From the NCBI GenBank assembly GCA_017451045.1, contig JAFSSK010000036.1, positions 1 to 49,176 on the forward strand: a DNA stretch of 49,176 bases. The letters run 5' to 3'. Shown piece by piece: positions 25,795-33,544 of the stretch. The translations under genes and the position numbers were made by a program. Source of the stretch: Clostridia bacterium. GTDB taxonomy: Bacteria > Bacillota > Clostridia > Oscillospirales > CAG-272. Below the pieces are notes generated by a model. It was not told where the DNA came from. It did no database searches and was given only the letters and a program-made list of their open reading frames with translations. Position 1 is the first letter of the stretch. Each line of letters begins with the position of its first letter.

Positions 25795-27594
25795 TTACTC
25801 CTCCGCCGCGGCGAGCCAGACGGCCATGCTGTCCTCTCCCCGGTTGGCGAAAGCAAAATACGGGATCATCCGAAGCATCCTTTCCCTGCTTTCGGGTCTT
25901 GTGCCGCTGTAAAGCGGCCCGCTGCACTCAAGTTCCCTGCCCCTTATGACAAGATCGGGAAGGCCCGCGATGCCGGGCTGCTCCGCCGCCTCCAGCGGCA
26001 GCTTTACGCGAAGCTGATACGGCAGTTTTTTGCCGTTGTCCCCGCTCTCAAGGCAGTACACGACAGGCCCTTTCTGGACGGCCACGCACCCTTTCAGCGC
26101 GCGGACGGCCGGATTCGGGAAGACGGCCTGCGCGTCCATCGCCAGCGTAAGATTAATCTTTTCTGCGGGAGAGTCGATGACGGCGTATCCGTTTTCCATA
26201 CGGTACGGGCAGTCCAGCGTAAAGGACCGGCACCAGCCGGGAATCCGCAGACGCAGCCTTGACGCACCCGTCTGGGTGACGCGGACAGAGCCGCTGACGG
26301 GATAGTCCGTCTCGACTTTGACCTTTACGTTCCCGCTTTCCATCTCGGCGCCCGTATACTGATGGACGCAGATATCGGTTCCGTCCTGTCCGAAGATATA
26401 TTCTCCCAGCTGCGCCAGGATCCTGTTCAGGTTCGGCGGGCAGCAGGAACAGCCGAACAGGCTGACGCGCTGCGTTTCGGTCAAGTGTTCCTGGCCGATA
26501 CCTGCAAGTCTTTTTCTGTCCGGAAGGCTGATCTCCAGCGGATTCTCGTAGAAGAACGCGCCGCCGTCCAGCGAAAGCCCCGACAGCATCCCGTTGTAAA
26601 GTTCGCGTTCGATCGTATCCGCGTAGTCGGACTTTCCGTCCGCCTGGAGCATCCGGTGGCTGAAAAACACCATGCCGATCGCGGCGCACGTTTCGGCATA
26701 GGCCTTCTGCGGTTCAAGGTCGTAGGGGATCGTGAACGACTCGTTCTGATGGGTGGAGCCCGTCCCGCCGGTGATATACATTTTCCCGTTGACGATATCT
26801 TCGTAAATGGCCCTGCAGGCGTCCAGAAGACGTTCGTCCTTTTCGGCTATCCCGACGTCCGCCATGGCGGAATAGAGGTAAGCGGCGCGGACCGCGTGAC
26901 CCGTTGCCGTGCGCTGTTCTGCGACAGGCGCGTCCTGGGCCGCTGCCATCGGCGCGTCTTTGCCGTTTCGCCCGCGCATGTCCAAGAAGAACCTCGCCAG
27001 GCGCAGATACCTGTCGCACCCCGTGCATTTCCACAGCTTGACAAGCGCCAGTTCGATCTCTTCGTGCCCGGGCGTTACGAATGCGGCGCTGTTTTCCTTC
27101 ATGAAAACTTTTTCTATCAGATCCGCGTACCGGCGCATGATGGAAAGGAATCTGTCCCTGCCCGTCGCCTCGTAGTAAGCAATCGCAGCTTCGATCAGAT
27201 GACCGCAGCAGTACAGTTCGTGATTGCCGCGCTCCGTGAACCGCCTGTCCGGCTCGACGGCCGTATAGTAGCTGTTGACGTACCCGTCCGGCCACTGGCT
27301 CTTCTCGATGTCGTCGATGATCTTCTCGATCTTCTCTTCAAGATCGGGCCTGTCTTCCTTCGCCAGGATGTAGGATGCGCCCTCCATCCATTTCGCAACG
27401 TCGGAATCCCAGAATATGTGAGGCTTCGGGATGCCTTTCGAGTCCGGCGTCCAGCGGCACGCGAAGGCGCCGACGCGTCCCGTCTCGTAAAATCTGTCGT
27501 ATACGGCGTTGATCGTGACGCGGCTGTTCAGGTCCTGCTTTTCCTTCAGAAAACCGCCCGTCAGCTTTACGTTCCGGTATGAAACTGCCTGCAT
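25795..27594 (-). CDS. GH127 beta-L-arabinofuranosidase-type glycosidase (DUF1680)
   Basis: The 599-residue protein has the (alpha/alpha)6 barrel of GH127. The zinc and nucleophile residues are in place: AETCAAIG (Glu and Cys zinc ligands) and CSCCPPN (nucleophile Cys plus zinc-ligand Cys). In characterised members this cysteine-based enzyme removes beta-L-arabinofuranose from plant cell-wall glycoproteins. No signal peptide is seen, so it acts on imported oligosaccharides. GGGAGG precedes the ATG at 27594; the frame extends further upstream but without a ribosome binding site. It diverges from the M16C peptidase gene through overlapping promoters. Confidence 0.88.
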   Translation of the reverse strand: MQAVSYRNVKLTGGFLKEKQDLNSRVTINAVYDRFYETGRVGAFACRWTPDSKGIPKPHIFWDSDVAKWMEGASYILAKEDRPDLEEKIEKIIDDIEKSQWPDGYVNSYYTAVEPDRRFTERGNHELYCCGHLIEAAIAYYEATGRDRFLSIMRRYADLIEKVFMKENSAAFVTPGHEEIELALVKLWKCTGCDRYLRLARFFLDMRGRNGKDAPMAAAQDAPVAEQRTATGHAVRAAYLYSAMADVGIAEKDERLLDACRAIYEDIVNGKMYITGGTGSTHQNESFTIPYDLEPQKAYAETCAAIGMVFFSHRMLQADGKSDYADTIERELYNGMLSGLSLDGGAFFYENPLEISLPDRKRLAGIGQEHLTETQRVSLFGCSCCPPNLNRILAQLGEYIFGQDGTDICVHQYTGAEMESGNVKVKVETDYPVSGSVRVTQTGASRLRLRIPGWCRSFTLDCPYRMENGYAVIDSPAEKINLTLAMDAQAVFPNPAVRALKGCVAVQKGPVVYCLESGDNGKKLPYQLRVKLPLEAAEQPGIAGLPDLVIRGRELECSGPLYSGTRPESRERMLRMIPYFAFANRGEDSMAVWLAAAEE

Positions 27595-27635
27595 TTTTCC
27601 TCCCGTCCAACCCTGTAAGAGTGCGAAAAACAAGG

Positions 27636-27691
27636 TTGACTACATAAAAGATTTTCAATATAATTATATATGATGTTTCATCGCAATTCAA
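27636..27691. promoter_or_regulatory. Two divergent promoters with overlapping -10 boxes
   Basis: Rightward: TTGACT (27636-27641), 17 bases, TATAAT (27659-27664) toward the M16C peptidase. Leftward on the minus strand: TTGAAT (27686-27691), 17 bases, TATAAT (27663-27668) toward the GH127 gene. The -10 boxes share two bases, so RNA polymerase cannot occupy both at once. Confidence 0.75.
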
Positions 27692-27709
27692 TCATATCAG
27701 GAGGTTTTC

Positions 27710-30625
27710 ATGACTTTTACAGCTAAATCCTATCACGGTTTCAAATACCTCTCCTCGTCTCCGGTCAAATCGATCAAGGCGGTGATCCACCAGTTCGTGC
27801 ACGAAAAATCCGGCGCGAAACTGGCGTGGCTCGACCGCGAGGAGGAAAACAAATCCTTCGCCATCACGTTCAAGACCGTCCCGCAGGACAGCACCGGCAT
27901 CTTCCATATCCTGGAGCACTCGGTCCTGTGCGGCTCAGACAAGTATCCGGTCAAGGAGCCCTTCGTGGAACTGATGAAGGGGTCGCTGAACACGTTCCTC
28001 AACGCCCTGACGTTCCCGGACAAGACCATGTACCCGGTCGCCAGCTGCAACGACAAGGATTTTCTGAACCTCGTCAGCGTCTACATGGACGCCGTCCTGC
28101 ACCCCATGATCTACTCCACGCCCGAGATCTTCTACCAGGAGGGCTGGCATTACGATATCGAGGGCAAGGACAGCGAGGCGACGTACAAAGGCGTCGTGTT
28201 CAACGAGATGAAAGGCGCGTACGCGTCCGCGGAACGCCTGCTCGGCATCAGGATGAGCGAAATACTATTCCCGGACAACTGCTACGGCTTCTCCTCCGGC
28301 GGCGATCCCGAGCACATCCCGGATCTTACCTACGAGCAGTTCATAGCCGCCCACAAGCGCTTCTATCACCCGAGCAACGCCATGATCTTCCTGGACGGAT
28401 CCATCAATTTCGACGGCACGTTCGAACTGCTTGACTCCTTCCTTGCCCCGTACGACGTGGCCGAGCCTAATACGGATATCCCCATGCAGAAGCCAGTCCC
28501 CGCCGCCACCGTCCGGATGGAATACGAGGTCGGGAAGAGCGATCCGCTGGAAAACAAAACCCTCATTTCGTTCGGCTCCGTTGCAGGGACGTTCCGCGAC
28601 CGCGAGGAGAATAACGCCTTGCGAATCCTTGCGACCGCCCTGGCCGGTTCGAACGACTCGCCGCTGACGAAAGCGGTACTTGGCGCAGGCCTTGCGGAAG
28701 ATCTGACCATTTCGATCGACGACGACGGCGCACAGCAGACGGCCTTCCAGATCCTTGTCCGCAATACAGAAGAATCCAAACTCGACGAGATCAGAAAAGT
28801 CATCAGGACGACCCTGGAGTCCCTTTGCGACGGCAAGCTGGACCACGAGGACATCCTGGCCTCTCTCAACCGGATGGAATTCTCCGTCAAGGAACATGAT
28901 TTCGGCAACTTCCCCTCCGGCATCGTCTTCGCCATCGCGGTCATGTCCACGTGGCTCTACGGCGGCGACCCGAAAGACGCGCTGGAGACAGACGAGGTGT
29001 TCTCGTTCCTGCGCAGCAAGATCGACTCGGGCTACTTTGAGGATCTGATCCGCAAGTATTTCTTGAACGACGCCCGCATCGTCACCGTCATCGCCTGCCC
29101 GTCCCATACCGTCGGAGACGAGAACGCGCAGCGCGAGCGCGAGCGGCTGAGCAAGGCGAAAGCCTCCTGGTCCGACGAGGAAACGGAACTTTATATCGCC
29201 CGCAACAAGGATCTCGTGACGCGCCAGGGCACGCCCGATTCTCCGGAAGCGCTTGCGACTGTCCCGCAGCTGACGCTCGGGGATCTGCCGGCCTCGCTTC
29301 CCGTATCATTCCCGAAGGAGGAAACCGTCGGCGGCGTCACCCTTCTCCGCCATTCGAAAACGAACGAGGGCATCGTCTACCTGTCCCTGTATTTCGACGC
29401 GTCGGACATCCCGCTTGAGGAACTGAGTCCCATGTCGTTCGCGACAGACCTTTTCACCCAGCTGGACACCGAAGACCGGTCCGCGCTCGAGTTGCAGAAA
29501 GCCATCCGTTCCGATCTCGGCAAACTGAGCGTTTCCCTGACCCATCACCGCGGCGGTCTTGACATCTCCAAGGCACGGGTATATCTCGCCGTCCGCTGCA
29601 GCGCGCTGGAGCAGAAGGCCGAAACGGCCGTCAGCCTGATCCTCGAAACGGTCAAAAAGACTCTTCTGGACGAATCCCAGAACGAAAAGATCCGCGCCAT
29701 CCTCCAGCAGGAAAAGACTTCCAACGAACGGTACTTCGTCATGAGCGGACACGCCGCGGCACGCACGCGTCTTTTCGCCTACACGTCCGCGTCCGGCGTG
29801 GCTTCCGAATATATGGACGGTTATGAATACCTGCAGTGGCTCAAGGAAACGGAAAAGAAGGGCGAGGAGGGCATCAACGCTTTCCGCGCCGTCGTTAAAA
29901 AGAACCTGGACAGGATCCTTGACCGCTCTAGGCTTCTTCTGTCCGTCAGCGGCGGCATGGCTCCGTCACTGATTGAATCGCTGACGAAGAGCTTCGGCAT
30001 GACGGGCAAAGCGCCCGCGCCGGCTTCATACAAACCGCTCGGCATCCGCCGGGAAGGCATCCAGATCCCGGCTCCCATCGCTTTCACGTGCGTTGGAAGC
30101 AATCTGTACACATCCGGCATCCCGTATTCGGGCGGTCTGCGGGTGGCGGCGAAACTGCTGTCTCTGAACTACCTGTGGCTGACCGTCCGCGTCAAGGGCG
30201 GCGCGTACGGTTCCGGCCTGTCGGCCGAGAGGAACGGCGCCGTCAGTTGGTGGTCATACCGCGATCCCAACCCAGCCAATACGGTCAGGACCGACCGGGA
30301 GAGCCCCGCTTTCCTGCGTGAATTCGCGGGTTCGGGCGAGCCGCTCGATCAGATCATCATCGGCTCTGTCGCAGATCTTTTGCCTTACGAAACGGCCATG
30401 TCAGCGGTAGGATCTGAATGTACCAGATACTTCAACCACGTCACGGCCGAGGAAATGCAGAAGGTCTACGGCGAAATGCTGGCAGTCCGTTCGGCCGATC
30501 TTAAGACCGTCGCGGACGAGATGGAGAAGGTCCTTTCCGACGGTGCTGCCGTCGTCATCTCCTCCCAGGAGAAACTGGAGGAATGCAAAAAAGCAGGCCT
30601 CATCGACACGATCCTGCAACTGTAA
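27710..30625 (+). CDS. M16C zinc metallopeptidase (insulinase / presequence-protease type)
   Basis: The 971-residue protein is full length for the PreP/HypA group. The inverted zinc motif HxxEH is at H66-I-L-E69-H70, followed by SVLCGSDKYPVKEPF, a signature of M16C. The C-terminal half carries the substrate-binding stretch with VRVKGGAYGSG and a conserved Tyr/Arg region (WWSYRDPN). The enzyme encloses and degrades short unfolded peptides in the cytosol. AGGAGG fixes the start at 27710. A terminator follows at 30646. Confidence 0.93.
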   Translation: MTFTAKSYHGFKYLSSSPVKSIKAVIHQFVHEKSGAKLAWLDREEENKSFAITFKTVPQDSTGIFHILEHSVLCGSDKYPVKEPFVELMKGSLNTFLNALTFPDKTMYPVASCNDKDFLNLVSVYMDAVLHPMIYSTPEIFYQEGWHYDIEGKDSEATYKGVVFNEMKGAYASAERLLGIRMSEILFPDNCYGFSSGGDPEHIPDLTYEQFIAAHKRFYHPSNAMIFLDGSINFDGTFELLDSFLAPYDVAEPNTDIPMQKPVPAATVRMEYEVGKSDPLENKTLISFGSVAGTFRDREENNALRILATALAGSNDSPLTKAVLGAGLAEDLTISIDDDGAQQTAFQILVRNTEESKLDEIRKVIRTTLESLCDGKLDHEDILASLNRMEFSVKEHDFGNFPSGIVFAIAVMSTWLYGGDPKDALETDEVFSFLRSKIDSGYFEDLIRKYFLNDARIVTVIACPSHTVGDENAQRERERLSKAKASWSDEETELYIARNKDLVTRQGTPDSPEALATVPQLTLGDLPASLPVSFPKEETVGGVTLLRHSKTNEGIVYLSLYFDASDIPLEELSPMSFATDLFTQLDTEDRSALELQKAIRSDLGKLSVSLTHHRGGLDISKARVYLAVRCSALEQKAETAVSLILETVKKTLLDESQNEKIRAILQQEKTSNERYFVMSGHAAARTRLFAYTSASGVASEYMDGYEYLQWLKETEKKGEEGINAFRAVVKKNLDRILDRSRLLLSVSGGMAPSLIESLTKSFGMTGKAPAPASYKPLGIRREGIQIPAPIAFTCVGSNLYTSGIPYSGGLRVAAKLLSLNYLWLTVRVKGGAYGSGLSAERNGAVSWWSYRDPNPANTVRTDRESPAFLREFAGSGEPLDQIIIGSVADLLPYETAMSAVGSECTRYFNHVTAEEMQKVYGEMLAVRSADLKTVADEMEKVLSDGAAVVISSQEKLEECKKAGLIDTILQL

Positions 30626-30645
30626 TAAACCAAAAGGCATAATAA

Positions 30646-30689
30646 ACCGGGCAGCCCCTCCCGTCGGGAAGGTCTGCCCGGTCCTTTTG
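30646..30689. terminator. Terminator between convergent M16C peptidase and oxidoreductase genes
   Basis: ACCGGGCAG (30646-30654) pairs with CTGCCCGGT (30674-30682), then CCTTTTG. The minus strand has TTTATTATGCC after the stem, so both directions may be served. Confidence 0.75.
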
Positions 30690-30719
30690 TTTCGGCTGAC
30701 GCCGGATTCTGTATCCTGA

Positions 30720-31883
30720 TCAGTATGTACCGCTCAGATCGACAGGTCCTTTGGCGTCGACGACTTTTTTATAGGTGGAGTTCTTGATCTTTTCCTGCAG
30801 CTTTTCGTAGAAGAGGTCTTCGTCAAGCGGAAGAACGATCTCCTTGTCAAGCCAGGAGGACAGGAACGCTGCGTTGGAGATCGTCAAGCCATTGATGCCT
30901 TCCTTTCCCTCTGCCACCAGCGGTTCTCCATGAAGGATGTGCGCGGCGAAAGCGTTCAGCACGCCAACGTGCTGCTCGTTCTTTCCGTCCGTCGGAACGT
31001 CTTCCCAGTGGCCCTTTCCCTTTGCGAAGCCTTCCTTGCTTTCCACAAGGACTTTGGATGTCGGCTCCTCCTGGATGAAGATCCTGATCTTGGCGCTGTC
31101 GTCGCATACGATCTTGGCCTGATCCAGCGTGATCTCCAGGCGGTTGGTGCCCGGCCAGTCTCCGGTGCTGGTGATGAACGTCCCTGTCGCGCCGTTGGGG
31201 TATTCCACATAGATGCTGACGTCGTCTTCCACTTCGATGTCATGCCATTTGCCCTCGTGGCAGACGGCTCTGACTTTCGAAGGCATCCCGCAGATCCACT
31301 GCCACAGATCGAGCTGGTGCGGGCACTGGTTCAGCATGACGCCGCCGCCTTCGCCTGCCCATGTGGCACGCCATCCGCCGGAATTATAGTAAGCCTGGGT
31401 GCGGAACCAGTCCGTAATGATCCAGGATACCCTTTTGATGGGACCGTACTGGCCGCTCTGGACCAGTTCCCTGACCTTGCGGTACACGCAGTTTGTACGC
31501 TGGTTGAACATGATCGCGTACGTCTTGTCGCTGTGGGACGCGACTTCGATCATTTCGCGGACCTGTTTGGTATAAACGCCTGCCGGTTTTTCGCTCATCA
31601 CGTGGAGCCCGGCTTTCATAGCCTCGATACCGATCGTGGGATGGAAATAGTGGGGCGTCGCGATGAGGACCGCCTCGCACAGCCCGCTGTTGATCATTTC
31701 GGTTGCCGAATTGAAGCAGGCGATGCCCGGGATCAGTTTTTTGGCGACTTCCAGTTTGCTGCTGTCGATGTCGGCAGCGCAGGTCATTTCGATCTCAGGC
31801 AGCACGCCTTCGCTGGCGCTTCTCAGATGGGACGAGCCCATGTTACCGATACCGATAACACCTAATTTAAGCTTTCTGTCCAT
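30720..31883 (-). CDS. Gfo/Idh/MocA family oxidoreductase
   Basis: The 387-residue protein has an N-terminal NAD(P)-binding Rossmann domain (GVIGIGNMGSSH), the SEKPAG motif that carries the active-site Lys near residue 95, and a C-terminal alpha/beta domain with GGGVMLNQCPHQLDLW. Such enzymes oxidise or isomerise sugars and polyols. The exact substrate cannot be read from sequence. The ATG at 31883 has AGGAGG and fits the family start; the longer frame does not. Its leader holds a promoter and a small hairpin before the ribosome binding site. Confidence 0.88.
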   Translation of the reverse strand: MDRKLKLGVIGIGNMGSSHLRSASEGVLPEIEMTCAADIDSSKLEVAKKLIPGIACFNSATEMINSGLCEAVLIATPHYFHPTIGIEAMKAGLHVMSEKPAGVYTKQVREMIEVASHSDKTYAIMFNQRTNCVYRKVRELVQSGQYGPIKRVSWIITDWFRTQAYYNSGGWRATWAGEGGGVMLNQCPHQLDLWQWICGMPSKVRAVCHEGKWHDIEVEDDVSIYVEYPNGATGTFITSTGDWPGTNRLEITLDQAKIVCDDSAKIRIFIQEEPTSKVLVESKEGFAKGKGHWEDVPTDGKNEQHVGVLNAFAAHILHGEPLVAEGKEGINGLTISNAAFLSSWLDKEIVLPLDEDLFYEKLQEKIKNSTYKKVVDAKGPVDLSGTY

Positions 31884-31900
31884 TTGCAGTCTCCTCCTGT

Positions 31901-31921
31901 GGCACGTTTTTTGGCCGTGCC
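31901..31921 (-). promoter_or_regulatory. Leader hairpin next to the oxidoreductase ribosome binding site
   Basis: GGCACG and CGTGCC form a 6-bp stem just upstream of AGGAGG in the transcript. It might modulate translation or mRNA stability; no known riboswitch is recognised. Confidence 0.35.
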
Positions 31922-31935
31922 TGGTTTTCATTATC

Positions 31936-31964
31936 ATTATACTCTATCATATTTCTTTTTGCAA
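31936..31964 (-). promoter_or_regulatory. Promoter of the Gfo/Idh/MocA gene
   Basis: TTGCAA (31959-31964) and TATAAT (31936-31941) on the minus strand are 17 bases apart, 53 bases before the start codon. Confidence 0.75.
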
Positions 31965-32002
31965 TCTATTTCGGGATAAGAAAAGCGCCTTCCGCCCGAA
32001 CG

Positions 32003-32027
32003 TAAAACGGCCCGGAAATCCGGCCCG
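32003..32027 (-). terminator. Probable terminator of the HtrA-like protease gene
   Basis: CGGGCCGGA pairs with TCCGGGCCG (one mismatch) on the minus strand, followed by TTTTACG, shortly after the stop codon at 32046. Confidence 0.55.
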
Positions 32028-32045
32028 CTTCTGTAAAAGTAGCAA

Positions 32046-33419
32046 TCAGTAGGACACGATGTTCTCTTCGGTAATGGTCATATTAAGATCCATCTCCTCG
32101 CCGTTCCGTCTCACGCGGAGCGTAACGGTGTCGCCGGGTCTTGCGTCCAGCAGCGAATCCACCAGGTGATACTGCCTTGTGATCATCGTCGTCGTGCCGC
32201 GGACCGTCAGGCTGATCAGCACGTCTCCGCTCTGCAGGACACCTTCGGCCAGTCCGCCAGCCGTGACGGAATCGATGGCGATGGTCTCTTCGATGCTGAC
32301 CGTGCCCGTTTCGGTATTGACGACGGCACGCGAGTCAGTCTTGGCGACCGTCACGCCGAGATATCCGCGCTGGACGGTCTTGACGTTCTCGCCGTCGCAG
32401 TAGTAAAGGACGTTTTCGGCAATGGCGCGCACGACGGACGTCGGGATCGCGTAGGCGATGTTCTCGACGGACGAGCTTGCCGTTTTGGCGTTGACGATGC
32501 CGATCAGCTCACCCTTGTCGTTGTAAAGGCCGCCGCCGCTGTTGCCGGAATTGACTGCCGTGTCGATACGGATGACGCGGAAAGCCACGGTGGTGCTTCC
32601 GTCCGCGCCGGTCATGGAAATGTATTCGGACGGAACGCTGACGACGCCGCTCGTTACGGAAATGCCCGCAGCCTCGGGGTTGCCGACGGCGATCGCGGTC
32701 TGTCCGGCTACGATCTTGTTGGAGTCTCCGATAGTCGCCGGGACGGCTGCAGATGATCTGAGTATCTCGCTGTTCGAGATCTTCAGCACTGCGATATCGT
32801 AGTACATGGAGCCGCCGACATATGTGGCTTTGATCCCCTTGCCGTTCATTTCGGACCCGTACAGGTACACGGTGATCGAGTCGCTGATATGGTCCTGTGT
32901 GTTCGAATTGTTGTCATAGACGACGTGATAGTTGGTAAGGATGTAGGCCTCCCCCGCCTCCTTGTCCAGTTTGTAGATCACGCCGGACCCTGCAGACTGA
33001 TAAGTCTGATCCTGCGTCTGCGTCGTTCCGCCGCCGAAGAAAAATCCGAAGCCGCCCGTGGTGTACGTGACGGTGCGCGTGAACGTGCAGTAGACGCTGA
33101 CGGCGCTGAGCAGCGCCTTGGAGGAGGCATAGACGACGTCCGTCATCCCTTCCGCGCCCTCGATGGTGATGCTTGTGTTGTTGACTGTCTTGTCGCCTTC
33201 CGAAATATAGTCCGACGAACTCATTCTGACGTTCGACCCGTCGTCCAGCGTCAGGATGACGTTGCCCGATCCGTCCACGGAAACGCTCTTGACGGTATGC
33301 TCGCCGGCCGTACCGCTCTGTCCGCCGCCGACCTGAAAAGAGCACCCGCTGATCAGAAGCGACAGTGTCAGCGCCATAATGATCAGAATGCAGAATATCT
33401 TGTTTGTTTTTGTTTTCAT
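32046..33419 (-). CDS. Lipoprotein S1C serine protease (HtrA/DegP-like) with PDZ domain
   Basis: The 457-residue protein starts with a lipoprotein signal (LLISGC, Cys26). After an N-terminal beta-rich segment comes a trypsin-like protease domain with His in TNYHVVYD, Asp in MYYDIAVLKI and Ser in NSGNSGGGLY. A C-terminal PDZ domain (about 365-450) follows. It is a surface-anchored quality-control protease. The start at 33419 was chosen because the signal peptide begins there and AGGGGG precedes it. A -10 box and a 21-bp palindrome upstream indicate its own regulated promoter, separate from the transglutaminase gene, which ends with a terminator. Confidence 0.9.
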   Translation of the reverse strand: MKTKTNKIFCILIIMALTLSLLISGCSFQVGGGQSGTAGEHTVKSVSVDGSGNVILTLDDGSNVRMSSSDYISEGDKTVNNTSITIEGAEGMTDVVYASSKALLSAVSVYCTFTRTVTYTTGGFGFFFGGGTTQTQDQTYQSAGSGVIYKLDKEAGEAYILTNYHVVYDNNSNTQDHISDSITVYLYGSEMNGKGIKATYVGGSMYYDIAVLKISNSEILRSSAAVPATIGDSNKIVAGQTAIAVGNPEAAGISVTSGVVSVPSEYISMTGADGSTTVAFRVIRIDTAVNSGNSGGGLYNDKGELIGIVNAKTASSSVENIAYAIPTSVVRAIAENVLYYCDGENVKTVQRGYLGVTVAKTDSRAVVNTETGTVSIEETIAIDSVTAGGLAEGVLQSGDVLISLTVRGTTTMITRQYHLVDSLLDARPGDTVTLRVRRNGEEMDLNMTITEENIVSY

Positions 33420-33455
33420 AATGCAGAACCCCCTGTTCTTCTTGGTAGCGGCTTG

Positions 33456-33488
33456 ATTATACAACCGCTTTGTAAACTGTTTGTAAAG
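33456..33488 (-). promoter_or_regulatory. htrA-like promoter -10 box with adjacent 21-bp palindrome
   Basis: On the minus strand TATAAT (33456-33461) is preceded by an imperfect palindrome at 33468-33488 with half-sites CTTTACAAAC and GTTTACAAAG (8 of 10 positions symmetric). The palindrome covers the spacer and the -35 zone, where no good TTGACA is found. This is the position of an operator. Confidence 0.5.
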
Positions 33489-33503
33489 TTTTCCGCACTT
33501 TTC

Positions 33504-33532
33504 AAAAAGTGGGGCGCCGCTGCGGACGCCCC
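33504..33532 (-). terminator. Terminator after the transglutaminase lipoprotein gene
   Basis: GGGGCG and CGCCCC (33511-33532) form a stem, followed on the minus strand by ACTTTTTG. It separates the gene from the protease gene downstream. Confidence 0.7.
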
Positions 33533-33544
33533 CGAACATATCTG

